From positions 1-64,000 of the forward strand of contig JAJFTI010000030.1 of the NCBI GenBank assembly GCA_021373115.1: 64,000 nucleotides of DNA, written 5' to 3'. Within the stretch, counting starts at the first letter, position 1. Every line of letters starts with the position of its first letter. The stretch is from Eubacteriales bacterium. Its GTDB lineage: Bacteria > Bacillota > Clostridia > Christensenellales > CAG-138. The notes below the pieces were generated by a model. That model was not told the origin of the DNA, did no database searches, and saw nothing but the letters and a program-made list of their open reading frames with translations. The position numbers and the translations under genes are program-made. Positions 1 through 8,042 of this stretch are shown here, one piece after another.

Positions 1-40
1 GATCCGATACTACAATCAAATAAGGCCGCATTCGAGCCTC

Positions 41-58
41 AGCGGGCGGTCGCCCGCT
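41..58. repeat. GC-rich hairpin near left edge
   Basis: Perfect 8-bp inverted repeat AGCGGGCG / CGCCCGCT separated by only two bases. No run of T follows on either strand, so it is not a classical terminator. It lies about 145 bp before the GntR start and may close an upstream transcript that is outside the window. The rest of bases 1-203 holds no gene I can support. Confidence 0.4.
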
Positions 59-203
59 CCACAAACCGTGGTTCCAATCGCTGCCTAGAATTCCGAGTTT
101 ACTAACATTGCTCCTGGACCATAAATCGGGGGCAGATCAACAACACATCCTACTCGCATATTCCAACATGTCATACAACCCGGAAAACGGTAAGGAGAAA
201 TAT

Positions 204-887
204 ATGCCCAAAACATCACAGGCAAAAAAAGTATACGACTATGTGATTCGGCAGATCAAACTTGGCCGATGGAATCCCGGCGATCAAATCATGACGGAAA
301 TGGAATTGTGCGAAGAGCTGGACGTCAGCCGGATCGCGGTGCGTGAAGCGCTCGGCCAGTGCTCTGCGCTGGGGGTTCTGGAAAAACGCAAGGGATCGGG
401 CACCTATGTTTGCGAAATCAACATCAGCAATATCCTTAAAAACATCATTCCGCTCATGACGCTGAACCGTCTGGATTTAATGGACGTACTCAAATTTCGT
501 CTCTCGTTTGAATCGGGTAACGTGATTGAATTCGTGCAGCATTGTACGCAGGAGGATATTGCGGAACTCGAACAGACCTATGCGGAAATGACCGGGCGGA
601 AGCTGGACGCTTCATTTTATACCGCGGACTATAAATTCCATGAAATCATTGCGCGCGGAACCAAAAATCCGCTTGTGATCGCCGTCAACGAAATGCTGAC
701 GGGCGTGCTGCTCTCCTCGCAGGAACTGACGAACTTAGCCGTCGGTCCCGAAATTGGTCTCTCGTTTCACAAGGATATCATCAACGCGATCAAAAATAGG
801 GATTCCCAGATGGCCGCCCTCCTGATGACGCGCCATATTGAAGCGACGATAGCCGCGGTAGAATTAACGAACGACAAGGCGGAGTGA
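204..887 (+). CDS. GntR-family (FadR/FCD subfamily) transcriptional regulator
   Basis: A 227-residue repressor-type regulator. The first ~70 residues form a winged helix-turn-helix typical of GntR proteins (key stretch DVSRIAVREALG). The remainder is an all-helical FCD ligand-binding domain whose conserved metal-binding histidines appear in FHEII, FHKDI and RHIEA. FCD regulators usually sense carboxylates or sugar acids, which fits the catabolic genes that follow. I chose the ATG at 204, preceded by AAGGAG, rather than the in-frame ATG at 108, which has no ribosome site and adds 32 unconserved residues. It is the first gene of the sugar-acid locus and probably controls it and itself; no operator could be assigned with confidence. 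Confidence 0.9.
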   Translation: MPKTSQAKKVYDYVIRQIKLGRWNPGDQIMTEMELCEELDVSRIAVREALGQCSALGVLEKRKGSGTYVCEINISNILKNIIPLMTLNRLDLMDVLKFRLSFESGNVIEFVQHCTQEDIAELEQTYAEMTGRKLDASFYTADYKFHEIIARGTKNPLVIAVNEMLTGVLLSSQELTNLAVGPEIGLSFHKDIINAIKNRDSQMAALLMTRHIEATIAAVELTNDKAE

Positions 888-994
888 ACTTGCGGCGCTG
901 CCCGGCAGCTTGACGGAAGCATCGGCAGCGACGGATCAAATTCAGCCGGATCGAAAAGAACTTGCGCCGCGGGACGCGGCAGGAGGAACCGTTT

Positions 995-1672
995 GTGAAA
1001 TCCATCATCAAAGAACACGCAGCAATCAATCCGGAAATCTTCCGGAAATTCCGTACGCTCCAGGACGTATACAGCCTGTCCTGCATTCTCACGGATGTGC
1101 AGGAGCGCGATAACGTAATGCGGCATACCATTGTAACGCGCAGCGTGAACCGCCGCGTCATCGGCCCCGCGCTGACGGTAAAGCTCACGGCGGGGGACAT
1201 TGTTGACTGCCTCGCGATCTTTGATTTGGCGCAGGCGGGGGACGTGGTCGTGATCGACGCGTTTTCGGAATCCGAAACCTCCATTTGGGGCGGGCTGATG
1301 TCCGGACTTGCGAAGGCGGCCGGAGTCGTCGGCGTTGTGATAGACGGGAGCGCGCGCGATACGGACGAAGCGAAGATGCTTGATTTCCCGATTTACTCCC
1401 ACGCGGTCTGCCCGCGCGCGGCGCACACGGCTTACGACGGTCGGAGAGAGCCAATTGAAATCAATACGCCCATTGTCTGCGGCGGCGTGATCGTCCGTCC
1501 CGGAGATCTGATTGTTGCGGATGAAATCGGCGTTACCGTTGCGCCGCAGGAAGAACTGGAAGAGATCTTTACCCGCTGCGTTGAGCAGGCGGAAAAGGAA
1601 GAATTAACCCGAAAGGCGATTCTGGAAGGCGCGAGCGTGGAAGAGCTGCTTGCCCGGTTTGGCAGAATATAA
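995..1672 (+). CDS. RraA-like / HMG-aldolase family protein
   Basis: A 225-residue member of the RraA-like fold. This family includes 4-hydroxy-4-methyl-2-oxoglutarate/4-carboxy-4-hydroxy-2-oxoadipate aldolases, oxaloacetate decarboxylases and the RNase E regulator RraA. The diagnostic substrate/metal stretch GVVIDGSARD is present, as is the glycine-rich GGLMSGLAKAAG segment. In this setting a class II, divalent-metal aldolase or decarboxylase acting on a keto acid is likelier than an RNase regulator, but the substrate cannot be read from sequence. The start is the GTG at 995, ten bases after a perfect AGGAGG; the ATG at 962 lies upstream of that site. Next gene follows after 15 bp. Confidence 0.85.
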   Translation: MKSIIKEHAAINPEIFRKFRTLQDVYSLSCILTDVQERDNVMRHTIVTRSVNRRVIGPALTVKLTAGDIVDCLAIFDLAQAGDVVVIDAFSESETSIWGGLMSGLAKAAGVVGVVIDGSARDTDEAKMLDFPIYSHAVCPRAAHTAYDGRREPIEINTPIVCGGVIVRPGDLIVADEIGVTVAPQEELEEIFTRCVEQAEKEELTRKAILEGASVEELLARFGRI

Positions 1673-1687
1673 GGGAGGAGAGGCACG

Positions 1688-2326
1688 ATGAAGATTACGG
1701 ATCTGTCCCATGCTTTTTCAATTGAAGACTGTGTTTTTCCCGGAACGCAGCCGATGAGCTGGAACCGCACGCACACCTGCGAGCGGGACGGCTATAATTT
1801 GACCATGTGCAACCTAAACTCCCATGCGGGAACGCATACCGATGCTCCGCTCCATTTTCTTGCAGACGGAAAAGCGCTCAGCCAGGTTGAAATCGACCGT
1901 TATGTCGGAGACTGCTATATTGCGGACTGCCGGAAAAAAGGGTATGCCAACGCGATGATCGAAGTTTCGGATGTAAAACCATTTGAGCGCAAGATCCGCC
2001 GTGCCGGACGACTGATCCTTGCAACCGGCTGGAACAGAGAATTCAACACGGAGCACTTTTTTACCGAATACCCATCCGTTTCCCTGGAACTGGCTGCCTA
2101 TCTTGCGGGGCTGAACATTAAAATGCTTGGCGTGGAAGGCCCCTCCGTGAACACGAAGGATGGCGCAGAGGTTCATAAAATTCTGCTTGGCGCGGATGTG
2201 GCGATTGTGGAAGCGCTTACGAATACGGAATCGCTGGTTGGCAAGCGGGTGTTCTTCAGCGGCGCGCCGCTTGCGTTTTCCGGCATGGACGGATTTCCGC
2301 TTCGCGCGTACGCGATTGAACGCTAA
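1688..2326 (+). CDS. Cyclase-family (kynurenine formamidase-like) metal-dependent hydrolase
   Basis: 212 residues with the family signature HAGTHTDAPLHF near residue 45, the metal-binding HxGTHxDxPxH motif of the cyclase/kynurenine formamidase superfamily. Members hydrolyse amides, esters or lactones, or act as cyclases. Next to sugar-acid genes a lactone- or diketo-acid-hydrolysing role is plausible, but that is inference. GGAGAGG precedes the ATG. It is co-transcribed with the RraA-like gene (15-bp gap) and precedes the KDPG aldolase. Tryptophan catabolism is unlikely because no other kynurenine-pathway gene is near. Confidence 0.85.
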   Translation: MKITDLSHAFSIEDCVFPGTQPMSWNRTHTCERDGYNLTMCNLNSHAGTHTDAPLHFLADGKALSQVEIDRYVGDCYIADCRKKGYANAMIEVSDVKPFERKIRRAGRLILATGWNREFNTEHFFTEYPSVSLELAAYLAGLNIKMLGVEGPSVNTKDGAEVHKILLGADVAIVEALTNTESLVGKRVFFSGAPLAFSGMDGFPLRAYAIER

Positions 2327-2379
2327 ATCCGATCGGATAAAACGGCAACGAAGAAAGACAGCAAGGAACGAAACAAGTC

Positions 2380-3039
2380 ATGTTAACAGAATCGATCAAA
2401 CAGGAAAAACTGATTGCCATTTTACGCGGTATTCCGGTCGAAAAGACCGTTCCCGTGGTAAAGTCGCTGCGCGACGGCGGAATCCGCTTCGTCGAGGTTA
2501 CGTTTGCGCAGAGCTCGCCGACCTGCCTGGAGGACACCGCGCGCGCGATTGCCGGTTTAGTGGAAAACGTTGCGGACGTAATGGTTGGCGCGGGTACCGT
2601 GCTCAACGTCGGGCAGGTGGAAGCCGCGCATGCCGCAGGCGCAAAATACATCATATCCCCCAATACGGATCGAGCCGTTATCGAACGCACCGTAGCGCTT
2701 GGCATGCTCTCGATCCCGGGGGCGTTTACGCCGAGCGAAATCGTGGCGGCGCACCAATACGGCGCGGCATTCGTAAAGCTCTTTCCGGCTGGCAATCTTG
2801 GCGCTTCCTATATTAAAGCGATCCGCGCGCCGATCAGCCACATTCCGCTGCTCGCGGTGGGAGGGGTCGATCTGGAAAACATGGAAGAATTCTATCAAGC
2901 GGGAATCTGCGGCTTTGGAATCGGCGCGAGTATCACAAAAAAAGACTTGATTGAGAGCGGCAACTATCCGGCTCTTGCGGAGCTGGCCAAGGAGTACGTC
3001 CTGCGGGCTGCACAATTGGGGAAGGAACGGCATTCATGA
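2380..3039 (+). CDS. eda: KDPG/KHG aldolase
   Basis: A 219-residue class I aldolase that cleaves 2-keto-3-deoxy-6-phosphogluconate (or 4-hydroxy-2-oxoglutarate) to pyruvate and an aldehyde. The Schiff-base lysine is K133 in FVKLFPAGNLG, the catalytic glutamate is E39 in FVEVTF, and the phosphate/TIM-barrel motifs VMVGAGTVLN, SPNTD, SIPGAFTP and LLAVGGVDLEN are in order. The protein ends right after the barrel. Some clostridial relatives carry an extra C-terminal VOC domain; here a similar VOC protein is encoded separately at 10807. The stop overlaps the start of the following kinase (ATGA), so the two are translationally coupled. Confidence 0.93.
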   Translation: MLTESIKQEKLIAILRGIPVEKTVPVVKSLRDGGIRFVEVTFAQSSPTCLEDTARAIAGLVENVADVMVGAGTVLNVGQVEAAHAAGAKYIISPNTDRAVIERTVALGMLSIPGAFTPSEIVAAHQYGAAFVKLFPAGNLGASYIKAIRAPISHIPLLAVGGVDLENMEEFYQAGICGFGIGASITKKDLIESGNYPALAELAKEYVLRAAQLGKERHS

Positions 3040-4058
3040 GCGGATTGGTCACATTTGGAGAAGTCATGGGTCGGCTGAACCCGCACGGATATCTGCGAAT
3101 CGTCCAGGCGGACGAATACGAACTGACCTTTGCAGGCGGCGAGGTGAATGTTGCGGTTGCGGTGGCCAATTTTGGCGGGCAGGCATCGTTTGTTACGAAG
3201 CTGCCCAAAAACGACTTGACCACCCGGGCGCTGCGGCTGATTCGCGGCTACAACGTGAATACGGAGCATATCGTGTTCGGCGGGGATCGCCTGGGCATGT
3301 ATTATGTGGAGAAAGGCGCTTCCCAGCGCCCGTCGAAGGTAGTCTACGACCGGAAGTATTCTTCGATTTCCACCGCACGGCGGGAGGATTTCGATTGGGA
3401 CGCAATTCTCGCGGGCGCGAGCTGGTTTCACTTTACCGGAATTACCCCCGCGCTGTCGGACGAGATGCCGCGGATCTGCCTGGATGCGCTGAAGAAGGCG
3501 AAGGAACTCGGGTTAACCGTCTCCTGCGACCTGAATTATCGCGGGAATCTCTGGTCTTCCGCGAAGGCGGGCGAAGCGATGAGCCTGCTTATGCCGTATG
3601 TGGACGTTTGCATTGCAAACGAGGAAGACTCGGAAAAAGTCTTTGGAATCAAGGCGGAGGATACGGACCTTCTTGGCGGGGATCTCAGTAAAAACGGGTA
3701 TCAGGCCGTCGCGCGAAAGCTGATGGAGCGCTTCTCATTTCAAAAAGTGGCGATTACCCTGCGCGGCAGCCTTTCCGCAAGCGACAACACCTGGGCGGGA
3801 ATCCTTTACGACGGGCGCGAATTCTACGCTTCCCGCGAGTATAGGATCCACCTTGTGGATCGCGTTGGCGGAGGAGACTCCTTCGGCGGCGGACTGATCT
3901 ACGCGCTGATGAGCGGCTACGCGCCTTTGCAGGCGATTGAGTTTGCAGCGGCGGCATCCTGCCTCAAGCAGGCGACCGAATATGACTTCAGCCTTTCCAC
4001 CGTGGATGACGTGAAGAAACTGATGGGCGGCGACGGCTCCGGCCGCGTTCAAAGGTAG
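3036..4058 (+). CDS. kdgK: PfkB-family sugar kinase, probable 2-keto-3-deoxygluconate kinase
   Basis: A 340-residue ribokinase-fold kinase. The N-terminal substrate signature GGEVNVAVAVANFGG is present. The C-terminal ATP/anion-hole motif reads VGGGDSFGGG (around residue 277-286), whose Asp is the catalytic base. Its four-base overlap with the KDPG aldolase gene strongly suggests it makes that enzyme's substrate, phosphorylating 2-keto-3-deoxygluconate or a close analogue. The family also contains fructokinases and other keto-sugar kinases, so the exact sugar is not proven. The ABC ATPase starts 13 bp downstream. Confidence 0.85.
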   Translation: MSGLVTFGEVMGRLNPHGYLRIVQADEYELTFAGGEVNVAVAVANFGGQASFVTKLPKNDLTTRALRLIRGYNVNTEHIVFGGDRLGMYYVEKGASQRPSKVVYDRKYSSISTARREDFDWDAILAGASWFHFTGITPALSDEMPRICLDALKKAKELGLTVSCDLNYRGNLWSSAKAGEAMSLLMPYVDVCIANEEDSEKVFGIKAEDTDLLGGDLSKNGYQAVARKLMERFSFQKVAITLRGSLSASDNTWAGILYDGREFYASREYRIHLVDRVGGGDSFGGGLIYALMSGYAPLQAIEFAAAASCLKQATEYDFSLSTVDDVKKLMGGDGSGRVQR

Positions 4059-4070
4059 GAGTAAAAACGC

Positions 4071-5579
4071 ATGGCAGAACGATTGAGAGTAGAGCACCTG
4101 ATGAAAAAGTATCCGGGCGTCGTCGCGGTAAACGACGTGAGCTTCTCGCTGAACGATGGTGAGGTGCTTGCGCTGCTCGGCGAAAACGGCGCGGGGAAAT
4201 CGACGCTGTCCAAAATGATCTGCGGCGTTGAAAAACCGAACTCCGGCTGCATATTTCTCTGCGGAGAGGAAGCGCACTTAAACAGCGCGCTGGATGCGAT
4301 GAACCGCGGAGTGGCAATGGTGCACCAGGAGCTTTCCATGGTGGGCGAAATGAGCGTTGCGGAAAACGTGTTCATCAACCGTCAGCCGGTCGATTTTTTA
4401 GGCAACATCCGCTGGAAAGAGCTGTTTGAGAACACAAGAAATCTCCTGAAGAGTTTTCAGCTCGATATTGATCCGCATACGCTGGTCAAACGGCTTCCCG
4501 TCGGCGTTCAGCAGTTGCTGGAGATTATTCGCGCGGTATCGATGGGCTGCAAGCTGATCATTCTGGATGAACCAACCAGCTCGCTGGCGGACGATCAGAT
4601 TCAGCTGATGTTCGCAAATATCCGCCGTCTCCGGGAGCAGGGGTATTCGTTCATTTATATTACGCATAAGCTGGACGAGGTTATGACGATTGCGGATCGT
4701 GTGATCGTGATGCGCGACGGCTGCATGGTGGGCGAGAAAAGCGTAAACAATATTACGGTGAACGAGATCATCACCCTGATGGTCGGGCGCGAAATCAAGC
4801 AGCTCTTCGGCGAAGAACCCGCGGATCGGACCATTTCGGAGGATTATGCGTTTGAAGTGCGCGACCTGAGCGCAAAAGAGCTGTATCATGACGTCAATTT
4901 TGGTGTTCACGGCGGGGAGATTGTTGGAATCGCGGGGTTGATTGGCGCCGGACGAACCGAGATGGCGCTGGGGATTATCCACGCGCATAAGCGAACCGGC
5001 ACGATCCTGAAAAACGGCAAAGTCTGCCGCATCGACAGTACGACGGACGCGGTGAAGAACGGCATAGCTTACGTGACGGAGGATCGAAAAGGCAACGGAC
5101 TGTATCTGGATTATTCGATCAGCCAAAACCTGCTGGTCATGCAGCTCGAAGCGCTTTCAAACGGGCTTGGGATGCTGAAAAAATCCAAAATTAACGCTTA
5201 CGCAACGAAACAGGTGGAGGATTTTCGAATCTCGACGCCTTCCATCCACCAAACCCTCGGCAATCTTTCCGGCGGAAATCAGCAGAAGTGCCTGCTCGCA
5301 ACATGGATGGGAATTGAGCCGGACATCTTCATTATTGACGAGCCGACGCGCGGGATTGACGTTGGCGCGAAGGCGGAGATCTATCAGATGCTGAAAAATC
5401 TGGCGGAAAAGGGCAAAGCGGTCGTTGTGATTTCCTCCGAACTGCCCGAACTGCTCGGTATTTGCGACCGGATCGTCGTGATGAGCGGCGGAACGGTAAC
5501 GGGTGAAGTGAAAAAAGAAGCTTTTTCCGAAAATGCCGTAATGGATCTTGCCATGCGCGCAAATCGAACTTCATATTGA
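4071..5579 (+). CDS. Ribose/galactose-type sugar ABC importer ATPase (two fused NBDs)
   Basis: 502 residues, the usual size of RbsA/MglA/XylG proteins. The first nucleotide-binding domain has Walker A GENGAGKS (about residue 38), and Walker B LIILDEP. The second has the degenerate Walker A GLIGAGRTE typical of this class, signature LSGGNQQK and Walker B IFIIDEPTRG. It powers uptake through the permease encoded 11 bp downstream with the lipoprotein at 8043. Substrates of the CUT2 class are monosaccharides, so the transported compound is probably a free sugar or sugar acid degraded by the neighbouring enzymes. Confidence 0.94.
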   Translation: MAERLRVEHLMKKYPGVVAVNDVSFSLNDGEVLALLGENGAGKSTLSKMICGVEKPNSGCIFLCGEEAHLNSALDAMNRGVAMVHQELSMVGEMSVAENVFINRQPVDFLGNIRWKELFENTRNLLKSFQLDIDPHTLVKRLPVGVQQLLEIIRAVSMGCKLIILDEPTSSLADDQIQLMFANIRRLREQGYSFIYITHKLDEVMTIADRVIVMRDGCMVGEKSVNNITVNEIITLMVGREIKQLFGEEPADRTISEDYAFEVRDLSAKELYHDVNFGVHGGEIVGIAGLIGAGRTEMALGIIHAHKRTGTILKNGKVCRIDSTTDAVKNGIAYVTEDRKGNGLYLDYSISQNLLVMQLEALSNGLGMLKKSKINAYATKQVEDFRISTPSIHQTLGNLSGGNQQKCLLATWMGIEPDIFIIDEPTRGIDVGAKAEIYQMLKNLAEKGKAVVVISSELPELLGICDRIVVMSGGTVTGEVKKEAFSENAVMDLAMRANRTSY

Positions 5580-5589
5580 GGAGCTTGCT

Positions 5590-6567
5590 ATGAACCATTC
5601 CTTTTCAAAAAAACTGGTTTCCATTTTCACCTCGAGAGAATTCATTCTGGCGGCGCTGCTCGTGGTTGCGAGCGTCATCGTATCCTTCTTTTCGCCGGTC
5701 TTTCTCTCATCGGCCAATATTCTTTCGGTTATCATCGCAATTACGGTAAACGGCGTCATTGCCGTTGGGATGGTCATGCTGCTGGCCTGCGGCGAAATGG
5801 ACCTTTCGGTCGGCAAGAACATGGCGTTTACGGGCGTGATTGTTGCGAAACTGATCGTTTCTGGCGTCCCGGTTGCCGTTGCCATTGTGCTGAGCCTGCT
5901 GGTTGCCGTTTTCATTGGAGCGTTCAACGGGTTCTTCGTATCAAAAATCGGGCTGAATGCGTTTATCACGACGCTGGGTATGAGCTGCTGTATTGAAGGC
6001 GTCATGCTGGTTATGGCCAACGGCCGCTCCATCACCGGGCTGTCCGAAAGTTTCAAGATGCTTGGCCAGGGCAAACTTGCGGGAATTCAGTACCCGATCT
6101 TCGTGATGATTCTGCTGGTGGTCGTTGCGGATCTGCTGCTTCGAAACTCAAGGCAGCTGCGCAAGATCTATTTTGCGGGCAGCAATGCCAAAGCCGCTAA
6201 GCTCAACGGAATCAGCGTAACGCGCGTGAAGCTCTACACCTTCGTGTTTACCGGGTTTTGCGCAGGACTTGCCGGCGTCATGTTCGCTTCGCGGCTTGGC
6301 TCCGCCTCCGTCACCGTTGGAGGGAGTACGGCACTGGACGTGATTACCGCCTGCATCATTGGCGGCGCGAGCCTTAACGGCGGAAAAGGAACCGTTCTTG
6401 GCGCGGTTCTCGGAGCGTTGTTCCTCGCCGTGCTGAGCACCGCGCTGAACCTGTTGAGCGTGAACATCTACTGGCAGAACTTTGCGACCGGCGCAATCCT
6501 GATTCTGGCGATCCTGCTCGACGCGCTGAGCGAAAAGAGAAAGTCCGTCGGCAAAGCGGTGCTGTAA
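5590..6567 (+). CDS. Ribose-type sugar ABC importer permease
   Basis: 325-residue polytopic membrane protein of the RbsC/MglC family. About 8-10 hydrophobic segments are visible, and the family's conserved stretch ACIIGGASLNGGKGT, which contacts the ATPase, lies in the C-terminal half. I set the start at ATG 5590, preceded by GAGGAG; the in-frame ATG at 5548 lies inside the ATPase gene. It partners the ATPase at 4071 and the binding lipoprotein at 8043. Confidence 0.93.
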   Translation: MNHSFSKKLVSIFTSREFILAALLVVASVIVSFFSPVFLSSANILSVIIAITVNGVIAVGMVMLLACGEMDLSVGKNMAFTGVIVAKLIVSGVPVAVAIVLSLLVAVFIGAFNGFFVSKIGLNAFITTLGMSCCIEGVMLVMANGRSITGLSESFKMLGQGKLAGIQYPIFVMILLVVVADLLLRNSRQLRKIYFAGSNAKAAKLNGISVTRVKLYTFVFTGFCAGLAGVMFASRLGSASVTVGGSTALDVITACIIGGASLNGGKGTVLGAVLGALFLAVLSTALNLLSVNIYWQNFATGAILILAILLDALSEKRKSVGKAVL

Positions 6568-6639
6568 AAAGCGGGCGGTAGAAGCGGAAACAGAAACCGG
6601 AAAACAGTCCTGTAAGGACGATCCTGCAAGGAGAATAAT

Positions 6640-7695
6640 ATGACAGGCAAGATGCACTCGTTTCGAATTGTCGCACCGCTCAAGGTGGAGAATCAGTTGA
6701 TCGATATTCCGCAAATTGAGCCGCACGAAGTTCTGGTTCGCGTTCTGGCAACCGGTGTTTGCACGACGGACGTCGAGCTATATGACGGCAGCATGTCCTA
6801 TTACCGGGACGGGCTGAGCAAGATGCCGCTGACGGCGGGGCACGAATGGTCCGGCACCATTGCGCAGATTGGTTCCGCGGTAAAGGGATTCGAAATCGGA
6901 GACCTCGTGGTCGGGGATATTTCCATTGGCTGCGGCAAATGCAAGAACTGCAAAAAAGGGAAATACCACCTCTGCTCAAGCCGCACGGAACTCGGCGTAA
7001 TCCGTTACGACGGCTCCATGGCGGAATACCTGAAAACCGAAGGCAAGAATGTTTATAAGGTTCCCGCAGGCGTATCCGCGGATATTGCCGCGCTCTGCGA
7101 ACCGCTCGCCACCGTACTGTACGCGGTTCGGCGCACGGGAATCGAGCCTGGGGATAACGTTGTTGTGTTTGGCGACGGACCAATCGGGCTTCTTAACGCG
7201 CAGCTGGCAAATTGCTGCGGTGCGGGGAAGGTCGCCGTCGTTGCGCGAAAGGAACTGCACCGGAATCTGATCGAACAGAAATGGGGGATGCACCTGATCA
7301 ACTCCACGCAGGGAGACGTTGTGAATGCGGTCTGCGATCTGTTTGGCGATTATGCGGACGTGGTGTTTGAGGATACGGGTAATCCGGAAGTGATCAATCT
7401 TGCCGTTCGCGCCACCGCGCCCGGCGGCAGACTCTGTGCGCTGAGCCTGACCGGAAAGCAGACCGTGCCCTTCCAGCTCGAGTATGTGACCAGCCGCGAC
7501 ATAACGGTCTACGGCGTACTGGCGAGCCCGAACAGTTTTGCGCCCGCGCTGAACATGATGGCGAGCGGAAAACTGGACCTCGAACCAATCATTTCGCACC
7601 GCTTTTCCTTCGAGCAGACGCCGGAAGCGCTGGAGTTTGCGCGCACGTCCCACGGGCAGGGAAGAATCAAGGTAATGATCGAGCAAAAATCGTAA
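6640..7695 (+). CDS. Zinc-dependent medium-chain alcohol/polyol dehydrogenase
   Basis: 351 residues of the MDR superfamily (sorbitol/threonine dehydrogenase branch). Catalytic zinc ligands are C41, H68 and E69 (GVCTTD, GHEW). The structural zinc site is C98, C101, C104 and C112. The Rossmann NAD(P) loop is VVVFGDGPIG. It likely oxidises a secondary alcohol of the imported sugar or sugar acid. CAAGGAG precedes the ATG. The 72-bp gap after the permease and the long regulated gap downstream suggest it closes the first transcription segment of the locus. Confidence 0.9.
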   Translation: MTGKMHSFRIVAPLKVENQLIDIPQIEPHEVLVRVLATGVCTTDVELYDGSMSYYRDGLSKMPLTAGHEWSGTIAQIGSAVKGFEIGDLVVGDISIGCGKCKNCKKGKYHLCSSRTELGVIRYDGSMAEYLKTEGKNVYKVPAGVSADIAALCEPLATVLYAVRRTGIEPGDNVVVFGDGPIGLLNAQLANCCGAGKVAVVARKELHRNLIEQKWGMHLINSTQGDVVNAVCDLFGDYADVVFEDTGNPEVINLAVRATAPGGRLCALSLTGKQTVPFQLEYVTSRDITVYGVLASPNSFAPALNMMASGKLDLEPIISHRFSFEQTPEALEFARTSHGQGRIKVMIEQKS

Positions 7696-7765
7696 CGGAA
7701 TGCGTCTCGAACGCTTTTTCGCCGGGGACTGAAAAAGCGGGATATTTGGCAAACAGGACTCGATC

Positions 7766-7830
7766 TCTCGTTTTTCAGCCCGTGCAGCACTTACAAATGT
7801 TTCGGGCACGGCTGAATAGAGACGAGAAAA
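7766..7830. repeat. Long imperfect stem-loop in leader
   Basis: Left arm TTCAGCCcGTGC (about 7774-7785) pairs with GCACGGCTGAA (7806-7816) with one bulged C. The arms extend outward with TCTCG... and ...GACGAGA. Loop of about 20 bases. The structure could end or stabilise the upstream transcript, or fold in the leader of the binding-protein mRNA. It has no U-tract, so simple intrinsic termination is unlikely. Confidence 0.5.
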
Positions 7831-7935
7831 CCACCGCAGCATTCAACTGAATAACGGAAGGAAAACACGAAATGTTCTTATTTTGATAAGGGCTTGGGAT
7901 TGTTTTTCAATAAAACGGATTGACGAAACAAACGG

Positions 7936-7951
7936 ATGGATCAAAATCCAT
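7936..7951. promoter_or_regulatory. Inverted repeat ATGGAT-N4-ATCCAT
   Basis: Perfect 6-bp dyad with a CAAA spacer, about 92 bp before the binding-protein start. Size and position suit a repressor or activator operator, possibly for the GntR protein at 204. No second copy was noticed upstream of the GntR gene, so the assignment is speculative. Confidence 0.3.
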
Positions 7952-7990
7952 ATCACGGCTGAAGAAAACAGAAAAGTTTTACCTGGATAC

Positions 7991-8015
7991 AAGTTCTTAT
8001 GAAATTTAAGAACTT
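7991..8015. promoter_or_regulatory. Inverted repeat AAGTTCTTA-N7-TAAGAACTT before the RBS
   Basis: Perfect 9-bp arms with a 7-base AT loop, ending 27 bases before the ATG of the binding lipoprotein. It may be an operator or an mRNA hairpin that protects the 5' end of an abundant transcript. Confidence 0.45.
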
Positions 8016-8042
8016 CATCAAATAAAAAAAAGGAGAGAAAAA

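Larger units (their letters stand above)
7696..8042. other. 347-bp leader between dehydrogenase and binding-protein genes
   Basis: No gene is apparent. The gap holds three inverted repeats (listed separately at 7766, 7936 and 7991) and ends in a very strong ribosome site (AAAAGGAGAG) for the binding lipoprotein. Composition becomes AT-rich after about 7850, as expected of a promoter and leader region. I could not fix one clear -35/-10 pair; TTGACG at 7920 lacks a good -10. The design suits separate high-level expression of the binding protein. Confidence 0.5.

Noticed and set aside
2160-2816. 218-codon + strand frame overlapping the cyclase and KDPG aldolase genes
   Set aside because: Arg-rich shadow frame; both genes in the other frame have clear catalytic motifs.
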